NCBI GenBank assembly: GCA_027698105.1
Contig: JAQERH010000002.1
Coordinates: forward strand, 1 to 64,000
Source: Lachnospiraceae bacterium AM93-12TA
GTDB taxonomy: Bacteria; Bacillota; Clostridia; Lachnospirales; Lachnospiraceae
Reading direction: 5' to 3'
DNA length: 64,000 bases
In this document: positions 35,248 through 40,938 of the stretch, in pieces
Layout of the letters: every line of letters begins with the position of its first letter
How positions within the stretch are numbered: the stretch's first letter is position 1
Made by a program: the position numbers and the translations under genes
The notes under the pieces: generated by a model
Seen by the model: only the letters and a program-made list of their open reading frames with translations
The model's database searches: none
What the model was told of the DNA's origin: nothing

Positions 35248-36606
35248 TTGGAAACAAAACAGAAAACACTGATTTATTCAGACGAAACTATATACAGAAC
35301 CATTTCAGCCATGGCAGAGGGTGACAGGGAGGATCTCATCCGGCTCAGGAGAGATTTTCATCGATATCCAGAGACTGGGTGGCTGGAAATGAGAACCTCC
35401 GCAAAAATTGCCGAATATTTAACAAGTCTTGGCATGGAGGTGCTCACTGGAAAGGATGTATGCAAAGAAGAGGCCCGTATCGGTGTGCCGCCGCAGGAAG
35501 TTCTGGATCTTCATTTTAGAAAGGTACAGGAGCAGGGCGCTTCCCCTGAATTTCTGACAGAGGAAATGGGGCAGGGATATACAGGAGTCATCGGAATTCT
35601 ACACTGCGGGGAAGGGCCGTCCGTCGCTCTGCGCTTTGACATTGATGCCCTTCCCATGGAGGAAGCACAGGATTTGGAGCATCGCCCTTTTTGCGAGGGT
35701 TTTTCCTCACAAAATCCGGGGATGATGCATGCCTGTGGCCATGACTGCCATACAGCGATAGGCCTTGAAACAGCCAAAATTCTGTCCGCCCTTAAAAATC
35801 ATCTGCATGGCACTGTAAAATTTCTGTTTCAGCCTGGTGAGGAGGGGACAAGAGGAGCCTATGCCATGGTGGAAAACGGTCATCTGGACGGGGTCAATTA
35901 TTTTGCCGGAACCCATGTAGCGCCGGATGACAAGGAAGATGATGGAGATATTACCCCTGGAACCTATGGTTCCCTGGCTACCTGCAAATATAATGTGTTT
36001 TTTCATGGCCAGGCAGCCCATGCAGGAGGTTTTCCGGAGGAGGGAAAAAATGCCGTACTGGCAGCTGCCCACGCTGCCGTGGGACTGTCCGGCATTGCCC
36101 GACACAGTCAGGGTATCAGCCGCGTGAATGTAGGCGTAATCCGAGGAGGCAGCAACAGCAATGTGGTAGCAGATGAGGCCATGATCTCCATGGAAGTCCG
36201 CGGAGAGACCGATGAAATTAATCAATATATGGATCGACGGGCAAAAGAAATCTGCCAGGCAGCGGCAGCCATGGAAGAGTGCAGCTGTGAAATGAAGCTG
36301 ATGGGACGGGCGCCTTCCCAGGTCAGCAGTCCTGAACTGATCGAACGGATTTCAAATCTGGTCAGAAATCATCTGCCCCAGTATCGGATCAGCAGTAATC
36401 CAAATGCAAAGAACTGGGGCAGTGAGGATATCGGTTTTATGATGAACCGGGTACAGGAGCAGGGGGGACAGGCTGTTTATATGAGAACGATGACAAAAAT
36501 GGCCTCCCCTCAGCACACCGTACGGTTCGACGTAGATGAAGAGGTTTTAGTAAAGGGAGCTGTCACCTTTTCTGCCATTGTCTGCGATTTGCTGAAAAAG
36601 GATTAA
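35248..36606 (+). CDS. M20-family amidohydrolase, AbgA-like
   Basis: Dizinc aminoacylase/carboxypeptidase-fold hydrolase, 452 residues, most like the p-aminobenzoyl-glutamate hydrolase A subunit group. Family elements are RRDFHRYPETGWLEMRTS, FDIDALPM, MHACGHDCHTAIGL (metal Cys/His), FQPGEEGTRGAYAM (catalytic Glu) and SEDIGFMM. The start is TTG 35248, five bases after AAAGGAGGAGG. Substrate is unproven; N-acyl amino acid hydrolysis is the safe statement. It is divergent from the PfkB gene. Confidence 0.82.
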   Translation: METKQKTLIYSDETIYRTISAMAEGDREDLIRLRRDFHRYPETGWLEMRTSAKIAEYLTSLGMEVLTGKDVCKEEARIGVPPQEVLDLHFRKVQEQGASPEFLTEEMGQGYTGVIGILHCGEGPSVALRFDIDALPMEEAQDLEHRPFCEGFSSQNPGMMHACGHDCHTAIGLETAKILSALKNHLHGTVKFLFQPGEEGTRGAYAMVENGHLDGVNYFAGTHVAPDDKEDDGDITPGTYGSLATCKYNVFFHGQAAHAGGFPEEGKNAVLAAAHAAVGLSGIARHSQGISRVNVGVIRGGSNSNVVADEAMISMEVRGETDEINQYMDRRAKEICQAAAAMEECSCEMKLMGRAPSQVSSPELIERISNLVRNHLPQYRISSNPNAKNWGSEDIGFMMNRVQEQGGQAVYMRTMTKMASPQHTVRFDVDEEVLVKGAVTFSAIVCDLLKKD

Positions 36607-36639
36607 AAGTGAAATCCTGGATTTCTGTTACTACTGCAT

Positions 36640-36861
36640 TTAGAGCGGAATGTTATCATCTCGGATATATTCTAAAATATCCCCAGGCTGACAGTCTAAG
36701 ACATCGCAGATAGCATTGAGTGTGGAAAAGCGGATAGCGCTGATTTTTCCTGTTTTAATTTTTGACAAATTGACATTGGAAACGCCTACCCGCTCCGACA
36801 GCTCATTGAGAGACATCTTTCTGTCAGCCATTACCCGGTCAAGGCGAAGAATAATAGCCAT
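36640..36861 (-). CDS. Small XRE-family transcriptional regulator
   Basis: A 73-residue protein that is essentially one Cro/C1 helix-turn-helix: LDRVMADRKMSLNELSERVGVSNVNLSKIKTG is the HTH region, read in two adjacent segments. It resembles the small YozG-type regulators that pair with DUF2975 membrane proteins. ATG 36861 has AAGGAG at good spacing. It lies 42 nt downstream of the DUF2975 gene on the same strand, as in that pair elsewhere. Confidence 0.82.
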   Translation of the reverse strand: MAIILRLDRVMADRKMSLNELSERVGVSNVNLSKIKTGKISAIRFSTLNAICDVLDCQPGDILEYIRDDNIPL

Positions 36862-36903
36862 GTAAACTCCTTTCATGCAAATCGGACGGATGATTCTGCC
36901 CGC

Positions 36904-37485
36904 TTATAAGGTTTCATCAGATTCCGTCTGAAGTCCTTCTCCGTAGAGAAAAATAAGTTCCAGAGCATGGAAAAACAGATAGGTCATCATATAGGGAAGC
37001 AGAGCAGCCAGTCCGGCAATTCCAAATATAAAACTGCTGAGAAAAGCCAGCACAGCTAATACTGCATAGACGCGGGAACAATTTTTCCACATATGGGCGC
37101 TAAGGGCTGTAAAAGGCGTCTCCCCTGTCTTGATCCGTCTGAATATACGCAGCAGCGCCAGAAATACATAGCAGGTGATTAGACTAGGAACGATTTTAGA
37201 TACTGCACAAACACTTAATATCAGAAAACTGATACGTGTGCTGGTTCCATCTTCTACAATAAACAATCCTCCCAGAATCTGGGATAAAAAACTTCCCAGA
37301 TTGTTTCCCTCTGTATAAAAGCCAGGAACAGCCAATACACTGACAAAAATTGTTGCATACATCAAAATGATTGCCACATTTAGAAAAAGAAACACTTTTA
37401 AATAGGAACAGAAAAGGCCGCTCTCCTCAGAGAGCAGTTCCAGAAGAGACTGGCGGCTGAGATTTTTCAATGTTTCGCGCTTCAT
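36904..37485 (-). CDS. DUF2975-type membrane protein
   Basis: A 193-residue protein with four hydrophobic segments (about 30-55, 75-105, 110-130, 150-185) and the DUF2975 hallmark loop RRIKTGETPFTALSA, where a pore or regulatory loop precedes the third segment. Function is unknown. It is paired with the small XRE regulator downstream, a recurrent combination in Firmicutes. ATG 37485 follows GGAG; an in-frame ATG at 37503 is less well placed. Confidence 0.78.
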   Translation of the reverse strand: MKRETLKNLSRQSLLELLSEESGLFCSYLKVFLFLNVAIILMYATIFVSVLAVPGFYTEGNNLGSFLSQILGGLFIVEDGTSTRISFLILSVCAVSKIVPSLITCYVFLALLRIFRRIKTGETPFTALSAHMWKNCSRVYAVLAVLAFLSSFIFGIAGLAALLPYMMTYLFFHALELIFLYGEGLQTESDETL

Positions 37486-37540
37486 ATCATTCACTCCTTC
37501 CATTTGTAATGTTTGTCTTGCTTTTTTCTTTTATATCTTG

Positions 37541-37569
37541 ATTATACTCTTTTATTTTATGAAATGCAA
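37541..37569 (-). promoter_or_regulatory. Promoter of the DUF2975-XRE operon
   Basis: Minus strand: TTGCAT (37569-37564), 17-nt spacer, TATAAT (37546-37541). A perfect inverted repeat (TTTTTAATG at 37574-37582, CATTAAAAA at 37588-37596) lies just upstream of the -35 and may be the XRE operator; that is inference. Confidence 0.75.
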
Positions 37570-37573
37570 TAAT

Positions 37574-37596
37574 TTTTTAATGTTTATCATTAAAAA
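37574..37596. repeat. Inverted repeat upstream of the DUF2975-XRE promoter
   Basis: Nine-base arms TTTTTAATG and CATTAAAAA separated by 5 nt. Position next to a -35 box suggests an operator; no binding protein is known. Confidence 0.6.
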
Positions 37597-37692
37597 TATT
37601 TTCGCATCAAAGTGCAAAGTGCAAATAAAAGTGGAAGGGTAACAAGAGAGATGAAACGAATCCAGAAAGATTAAAAAACTTCTCTGTACTCC

Positions 37693-37716
37693 AACTTTTT
37701 ATTTCATTCTTTCGTC
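37693..37716 (+). promoter_or_regulatory. ECF-sigma-like promoter upstream of the lipoprotein gene
   Basis: CCAAC (37691-37695), 17-nt spacer with a T-run, CGTC (37713-37716). This fits the AAC...CGTC pattern of B. subtilis ECF sigma factors. TATATA at 37717-37722 could instead be a weak sigma-A -10. Confidence 0.4.
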
Positions 37717-37751
37717 TATATAACAGAAATAAAACAAAAGGAGAAATAATT

Positions 37752-38531
37752 ATGAAGAAAAAATATTTGTTAATGACCTGTTTATCTGTATCCATGTTTC
37801 TTTTTACTGGATGTGCTTCCACACAAAAAGCTCAGGAAACAAAGGCTCCGATCAAGGCAGAGACTGAAACGGATTCCTCAAAGAGCTCCTTCGAAAATAA
37901 GGAAGAGGAACCGACTGTTGTTGAAGTAAAAGAGGGGGAAGAGTATATCGAAGAAGGCGAAACTCTTTCAGCTGAAATCCGCCGTCCGGTTTTAGTGGCT
38001 CAGGATGGAACAGAGCTTTCTGTAAACAAAGAAATTTCTGAATATGTAGACAGTCTGATTGCAGAATATGAAAAAAATAAAGCTTCCTCTGAAAAAGAGG
38101 GAGAAGGTGTGCATTATGCAGTTTCCAATGCCTATGAAGTAACTCACGATGGAAAACAGTATTTTTCTATGTATATGGTCACAACACGTATTATGGGAAG
38201 CGGTTCAGAATCCTGGAAGACCTATACCATCGATAAAAAGACAGGAAAAACAGTTTCCCTTGGGGAATTATTGGGAGATGCAGAGACCCTCAAGCTTGTC
38301 AGTGAAAATATTTCCGCTCAGATGGAAGAGCAGATGAAAGAGGATTCATCCATTACCTACTTCCAGGGAACAGGAGAGGAGGGCTTTTCCAGTTTGGATG
38401 GTGATGAAAACTTCTATCTGAATCAAGATGGTTCTCTGGTAATTGTATTTGATGAATATACCATTGCCCCTGGCTCTATGGGAACCGTGGAATTTACGAT
38501 TCCCACAGATGTGTCAGGCAGTTTCCGATAA
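37752..38531 (+). CDS. Lipoprotein with RsiV-like DUF3298 region
   Basis: A 259-residue secreted lipoprotein. It begins MKKKYLLMTCLSVSMF and has a lipobox LFTGC (cleavage before Cys21). A Ser/Glu/Lys-rich linker runs to about residue 60. The C-terminal part has the DUF4163/DUF3298-like pattern: SAEIRRPVL, ITYFQG, GEEGFSSLDGDENFYLNQDGSLVIVFDEY read in pieces, ending TIAPGSMGTVEFTIP. In RsiV this fold binds lysozyme; whether this protein does is unknown. AAAGGAG lies 8 nt before ATG. Confidence 0.75.
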   Translation: MKKKYLLMTCLSVSMFLFTGCASTQKAQETKAPIKAETETDSSKSSFENKEEEPTVVEVKEGEEYIEEGETLSAEIRRPVLVAQDGTELSVNKEISEYVDSLIAEYEKNKASSEKEGEGVHYAVSNAYEVTHDGKQYFSMYMVTTRIMGSGSESWKTYTIDKKTGKTVSLGELLGDAETLKLVSENISAQMEEQMKEDSSITYFQGTGEEGFSSLDGDENFYLNQDGSLVIVFDEYTIAPGSMGTVEFTIPTDVSGSFR

Positions 38532-38539
38532 TCGTTTGA

Positions 38540-39259
38540 TCAGTTAAACAGCCACCAGGTCGGCTGTTCTGATATTTCCATGCCAAGTTTTTTCTGAAGG
38601 CTCATGGATTCTGTATTTCCTTCTATGACCTGGCAAAACGGAATTTTACCGTTCTCCAGAAAATGGCGGATAAGAAAGGCTTCCAGACGGAAACCGTATC
38701 TTTTCCGCCTGTATTCTGGCAGAATTTCTAACAGTCCCATACTTCCTTCCAGGTGTTCTCCTGCAAATCCGGCCATTTTATCCTGTTCAAAAATTCCCCA
38801 CAGCTGTCCCCGCGAGATCAGTTCCCTTACATAGTCCCCAGGGTCCTCCATCGTTCCATAAAAACTGCAGACCTGGCTGGCATGCTCCTGATTCAGAGCA
38901 ATGATTCCTGAATCGTCAAATTCAGGCGCTTTTTTCTGCATCCACGCTGCCTGATTCGTCAGCACGCTGGTAGAAAAATGGTACTGGGCCTGTATTTCCT
39001 CTGCCAGTTCCTTCTGGTGAACTGCAAACTGGTGATATGTATTCTGAGCCAAAATTCGACGACAGGGTTCAAAATTTTCTGCTGCAATCATGCAGGTCTG
39101 ACTTTCTTTTTCATAAATCATAACGCCGTCCTGACTGGAATATAAAATCTCAGCCTTTTTAATCCGAATTGCTTCGATCATATCGATATGGTTGACAACT
39201 CCCCTGTCAGACAGCCATTTTAAAGCACTGTCATTTTTATATTTTTTGATCTGTTCCAT
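38540..39259 (-). CDS. GNAT-family N-acetyltransferase
   Basis: A 239-residue protein whose C-terminal half has the GNAT core: ISRGQLWGIFEQDKMAGFAG, the beta4 motif GLLEILPEYRRKRYG (acetyl-CoA pyrophosphate loop R/Q-x-x-G/R-x-G region) and a final FCQVIEGNTESMSLQKKLG stretch. The N-terminal half is an unfamiliar companion domain. Substrate is unknown. The RBS on the minus strand is weak (GAGG). It is convergent with the lipoprotein gene, 8 nt away. Confidence 0.78.
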   Translation of the reverse strand: MEQIKKYKNDSALKWLSDRGVVNHIDMIEAIRIKKAEILYSSQDGVMIYEKESQTCMIAAENFEPCRRILAQNTYHQFAVHQKELAEEIQAQYHFSTSVLTNQAAWMQKKAPEFDDSGIIALNQEHASQVCSFYGTMEDPGDYVRELISRGQLWGIFEQDKMAGFAGEHLEGSMGLLEILPEYRRKRYGFRLEAFLIRHFLENGKIPFCQVIEGNTESMSLQKKLGMEISEQPTWWLFN

Positions 39260-39311
39260 AGTTATACCTCAAAATTATATTCTTCTGGCATATCAGTTAG
39301 TGATAGGTTTG

Positions 39312-39340
39312 ATTTTAAAATAACTTTTGCAAAATATCAA
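39312..39340 (-). promoter_or_regulatory. Promoter of the GNAT gene
   Basis: Minus strand: TTGATA (39340-39335), 17-nt spacer, TAAAAT (39317-39312). Confidence 0.75.
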
Positions 39341-39472
39341 TAAAATTTCACAAAGATTTGATTTTGATAGAAACGGAAGAGCAGCAGATAAACAAGCGTA
39401 AACTTTCTATATTCCCATTATCGCAAGTTGGGATGAGTGAAGAAAAAACGAATGGAATAGATAGCAGATTTG

Positions 39473-39481
39473 TGGTATACT
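39473..39481 (+). promoter_or_regulatory. Toxin mRNA promoter, type I TA module 1
   Basis: Extended -10: TGG directly before TATACT (39476-39481). No convincing -35 at 17 nt. Module 2 has the same extended -10 layout (TGA then TATAAT), which supports both. Confidence 0.65.
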
Positions 39482-39516
39482 CTTCCTGTTACCGCCCCAA
39501 TGCTGGCAACAGGAAG
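39482..39516 (+). promoter_or_regulatory. Leader inverted repeat sequestering the toxin SD, module 1
   Basis: CTTCCTGTT (39482-39490) and AACAGGAAG (39508-39516) form a perfect 9-bp stem; the 3' arm runs into the SD sequence (AGGAAGGGGG, 39511-39520). Module 2 has an equivalent stem with different bases at the same place, which suggests conserved RNA structure. The transcription start would have to be close to the -10 for the whole stem to be transcribed. Confidence 0.6.
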
Positions 39517-39524
39517 GGGGTGTT

Positions 39525-39549
39525 CATATTGGAAATGCTTGTTTCATTT
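39525..39549 (+). repeat. Direct repeat a (toxin start), module 1
   Basis: CATATTGGA...GCTTGTTTCATTT spans the toxin start codon. Its second copy lies at 39708-39731, beyond the terminator; 22 positions are identical, with AAT replaced by CA between the two blocks. Confidence 0.85.
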
Positions 39550-39615
39550 CTTGTCGCTGTTGCGGCTGGTGTAGCCTGCCACTACATCATCAAATGGTTG
39601 GACGGCGATAAGTAG
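39529..39615 (+). CDS. Small hydrophobic peptide, predicted type I toxin (module 1)
   Basis: A 28-residue peptide with TTG start, one transmembrane segment (MLVSFLVAVAAGVA, then CHYIIKWLDGDK). It aligns along its length with the peptide at 40162 (FLVxVxAxV, Y-I-x-KWLD). The hydrophobic core followed by a Trp and charged tail resembles Fst-type toxins, though sequence identity to Fst itself is low. TTG 39529 lies 8 nt after GGGGG; ATG 39535 is too far. Flanking promoter, terminator, direct repeat and antisense promoter match the par(pAD1) layout. Toxicity is inferred. Confidence 0.75.
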   Translation: MEMLVSFLVAVAAGVACHYIIKWLDGDK

Positions 39616-39664
39616 TCGGTAACCAGCCTGCGGGGGTAAGCCTTCCCGCTTGAAAGTAGGAATA

Positions 39665-39698
39665 GAAAACCCCCAGGGATGCCGCCCTGGGGGTTTTC
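39665..39698. terminator. Bidirectional terminator, module 1
   Basis: A perfect 14-bp inverted repeat: GAAAACCCCCAGGG (39665-39678) and CCCTGGGGGTTTTC (39685-39698), loop of 6 nt. T-rich on both strands, so it can end the toxin mRNA and the convergent antisense RNA. Confidence 0.9.
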
Positions 39699-39707
39699 GT
39701 GTATGTC

Positions 39708-39731
39708 CATATTGGACAGCTTGTTTCATTT
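39708..39731 (+). repeat. Direct repeat b (antisense 5' end), module 1
   Basis: Second copy of the toxin start region (CATATTGGA, CA, GCTTGTTTCATTT). It is not in a gene; it lies just inside the predicted 5' end of the minus-strand RNA. Confidence 0.85.
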
Positions 39732-39741
39732 GCCTACTGGC

Positions 39742-39770
39742 ATTATAGCATATGCGTATTTGAATTACAA
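39742..39770 (-). promoter_or_regulatory. Antisense RNA promoter, module 1
   Basis: Minus strand: TTGTAA (39770-39765), 17-nt spacer, TATAAT (39747-39742). The -10 is perfect. Confidence 0.8.
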
Positions 39771-39821
39771 GATACGTGTATGCTGTTTTTTTACCCCAAA
39801 ATCAGGAGGGAGGTGGAAAAG

Positions 39822-40028
39822 GTGACACAGTCGGAAGTGGAAATTGCTCTGGAACGGTATCGCAACGAGATTGAATCTCTGAAGCACCGTATGGATGAAG
39901 TGCAGAGAATTGTGGATGCGGTCCACAGTCTGGCCCAGCAGATGATCGCCCAGACGGCAGAGATTAAGCATCTGGGGCAGGCGGACACGGCAATCAACCA
40001 GGCAGTAAAACAGATGGGAAGGCGGTGA
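39822..40028 (+). CDS. Short coiled-coil protein between the two TA modules
   Basis: GTG-initiated 68-residue ORF with a strong SD (AGGAGGGAGG, 39804-39813). The sequence MTQSEVEIALERYRNEIE continues into a heptad-like helix (LKHRMDEVQRIVDAVHSLAQ) with a basic end. I do not recognise it. Similar short coiled-coil ORFs occur in Clostridial phage lysis cassettes, so a prophage remnant is possible. There is no own promoter that I can identify; the region upstream holds the module 1 antisense promoter reading the other way. Confidence 0.55.
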   Translation: MTQSEVEIALERYRNEIESLKHRMDEVQRIVDAVHSLAQQMIAQTAEIKHLGQADTAINQAVKQMGRR

Positions 40029-40109
40029 TCCCACATCTTCCGAAGCTTCGGTGAGTGATCCGGAGCAGACATAAATGTGTCAAAAAAAGTACAATCATAC
40101 TGAAATCTA

Positions 40110-40118
40110 TGATATAAT
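40110..40118 (+). promoter_or_regulatory. Toxin mRNA promoter, type I TA module 2
   Basis: Extended -10: TGA directly before TATAAT (40113-40118); -35 region poor. Start expected near 40125, just at the leader inverted repeat. Confidence 0.7.
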
Positions 40119-40121
40119 GTT

Positions 40122-40147
40122 CTTCGCTGTCGAACCTCCAGCAGAAG
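40122..40147 (+). promoter_or_regulatory. Leader inverted repeat sequestering the toxin SD, module 2
   Basis: CTTCGCTG (40122-40129) pairs with CAGCAGAAG (40139-40147) with one bulged base. The 3' arm touches the SD (AGAAGGGAGG). The module 1 stem occupies the same place with different sequence, i.e. compensatory differences. Confidence 0.6.
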
Positions 40148-40161
40148 GGAGGTGATACTGT

Positions 40162-40188
40162 ATGGAAGAAATACTTCTCACATTTCTT
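40162..40188 (+). repeat. Direct repeat a (toxin start), module 2
   Basis: ATGGAA, 5 extra bases, ACTTCTCACATTTCTT. The second copy at 40334-40355 has the two blocks joined directly. Confidence 0.85.
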
Positions 40189-40251
40189 GTTTCTGTCGGA
40201 GCAAGTGTAGTTGGCTACTACATATGCAAATGGCTGGACAGAAATAGATAG
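40162..40251 (+). CDS. Small hydrophobic peptide, predicted type I toxin (module 2)
   Basis: A 29-residue peptide, ATG start, SD AGAAGGGAGGTG. Core EEILLTFLVSVGASVVG, then YYICKWLDRNR. It is the homologue of the peptide at 39529 (shared FLV-V-A-V-YI-KWLD pattern). One membrane helix with a short charged tail is expected. The gene has the same promoter, leader stem, terminator and repeat-plus-antisense layout as module 1. Small size makes it easy to miss in automated annotation. Toxin function is inferred from architecture. Confidence 0.78.
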   Translation: MEEILLTFLVSVGASVVGYYICKWLDRNR

Positions 40252-40293
40252 ACAGCATCAGCATAATCGGAATAGCTCACCGTAACGAGCAAA

Positions 40294-40328
40294 AACCCCT
40301 CAGAGCGGCAACTCTGAGGGGTTCTTTT
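40294..40328. terminator. Bidirectional terminator, module 2
   Basis: AACCCCTCAGAG (40294-40305) and CTCTGAGGGGTT (40312-40323), 12 bp perfect, loop CGGCAA; TTCTTTT follows on plus and TTTTTG on minus. Confidence 0.9.
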
Positions 40329-40333
40329 ACTGC

Positions 40334-40355
40334 ATGGAAACTTCTCACATTTCTT
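40334..40355 (+). repeat. Direct repeat b (antisense 5' end), module 2
   Basis: ATGGAA joined to ACTTCTCACATTTCTT: a non-coding copy of the toxin start, 22 nt, downstream of the terminator. Confidence 0.87.
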
Positions 40356-40365
40356 AGCTGTATTC

Positions 40366-40394
40366 ATCATACCCTTTTTTGCCTGAAAAGTCAA
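40366..40394 (-). promoter_or_regulatory. Antisense RNA promoter, module 2
   Basis: Minus strand: TTGACT (40394-40389), 17-nt spacer, TATGAT (40371-40366). Strong sigma-A match. Confidence 0.82.
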
Positions 40395-40420
40395 TGTATA
40401 GCTTGCTGATAAATTAGAGT

Positions 40421-40447
40421 GTCCTTTTAATAAGGGACGTTCTTTTC
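40421..40447 (+). terminator. Possible small terminator hairpin
   Basis: GTCCTT (40421-40426) and AAGGGAC (40432-40438, one bulge) followed by GTTCTTTT. Which transcript it would end is unclear. The stretch 40395-40481 otherwise shows only an SD (AAGGAGG, 40466-40472) before a short ORF. Confidence 0.4.
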
Positions 40448-40481
40448 ATACAAAAATATTTTTTAAGGAGGACTCAAACTA

Positions 40482-40658
40482 TGATTAAAACACACAAATG
40501 CCCAGTACACGGAGAGAATGGATTTGATCAGGAGAAGGAAAACAACCGTATGAAAAAACGAAAACCCTTGTATCTACAAGGAAAACTGCGTATTTTCCAG
40601 CAAATACAAGGGTTTGAAAAAGTGGAGATAATGGGACTCGAACCCACGGCCTCTTGAA
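40482..40658 (+). CDS. Short doubtful ORF running antisense into tRNA-Ala
   Basis: ATG with a strong SD (AAGGAGGACTC) opens a 58-codon frame: MIKTHKCPVHGENG and a Lys-rich middle, ending inside the tRNA gene on the opposite strand. The start looks genuine, but the 3' part overlaps the tRNA terminator and tRNA. It may be the truncated remnant of a longer gene lost at this tRNA locus. I do not recognise the product. Confidence 0.3.
40552..40615 (-). terminator. Terminator of the tRNA-Ala gene
   Basis: On the minus strand AAACCCTTGTAT (40615-40604) pairs with ATACAAGGGTTT (40573-40562), followed by TCGTTTTTT. A competing inner stem, CCTTGTA/TACAAGG (40566-40581), is also possible. Confidence 0.8.
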
Positions 40659-40695
40659 TGCCATTCAAGCGCTCTCCCAGCTGAGCTATATCCCC
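40623..40695 (-). tRNA. tRNA-Ala (anticodon GGC)
   Basis: Minus strand, 73 nt. All arms fold: acceptor GGGGATA/TATCTCC (one G-U), D-stem GCTC/GAGC, anticodon stem CTTGA/TCAAG with loop ATGGCAT (anticodon GGC), T-arm GTGGG/CCCAT with TTCGAGT loop, discriminator A. CCA is not encoded. It reads GCC codons. Confidence 0.95.
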
Positions 40696-40715
40696 GGGAT
40701 ATTCAGAACAATTGT

Positions 40716-40744
40716 ATCTTATCACAAAAACAGGTCTTTGACAA
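40716..40744 (-). promoter_or_regulatory. Promoter of tRNA-Ala
   Basis: Minus strand: TTGTCA (40744-40739), 17-nt spacer, TAAGAT (40721-40716). Confidence 0.8.
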
Positions 40745-40843
40745 GCATTTGTATCGAAATTTTCTCTATAGGAATTCCAATCTGCTCTTATTTTTTTGAA
40801 GATTCAGGACACAGAAATCCTTTTATTCTTTAGATAAATAAAG

Positions 40844-40849
40844 TATAAT
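40844..40849 (+). promoter_or_regulatory. Possible -10 for the zinc-ribbon membrane protein gene
   Basis: Perfect TATAAT at 40844-40849, with only a T-rich sequence at the -35 position. About 85 nt upstream of the start codon. Confidence 0.4.
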
Positions 40850-40938
40850 AAAGGCAGCCTTTTTATTGTTTTAATGCAGACCTGATATCGCAGAATAAAG
40901 AGCCGCTATATTCATTTTACTTTAAGGAGTAATTGCCT

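Larger units (their letters stand above)
39664..39735 (-). ncRNA. Predicted antisense antitoxin RNA, module 1
   Basis: A transcript from the minus-strand promoter at 39742-39770 would start near 39735, read through direct repeat b, and stop at the bidirectional terminator: about 70 nt. It would be complementary in part to the toxin mRNA's initiation region (through the repeat) and to its 3' terminator. RNA II of par(pAD1) is about 65 nt with the same plan. Confidence 0.7.
40290..40359 (-). ncRNA. Predicted antisense antitoxin RNA, module 2
   Basis: From the minus-strand promoter at 40366-40394 a ~70-nt RNA would cover direct repeat b and end at the shared terminator, giving complementarity to the toxin start region and 3' hairpin. 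Confidence 0.72.

Noticed and set aside
40040..40051. Perfect 12-bp palindrome CCGAAGCTTCGG
   Set aside because: Isolated, not at a promoter and without a T-run; it may be chance, though it lies between the TA modules.
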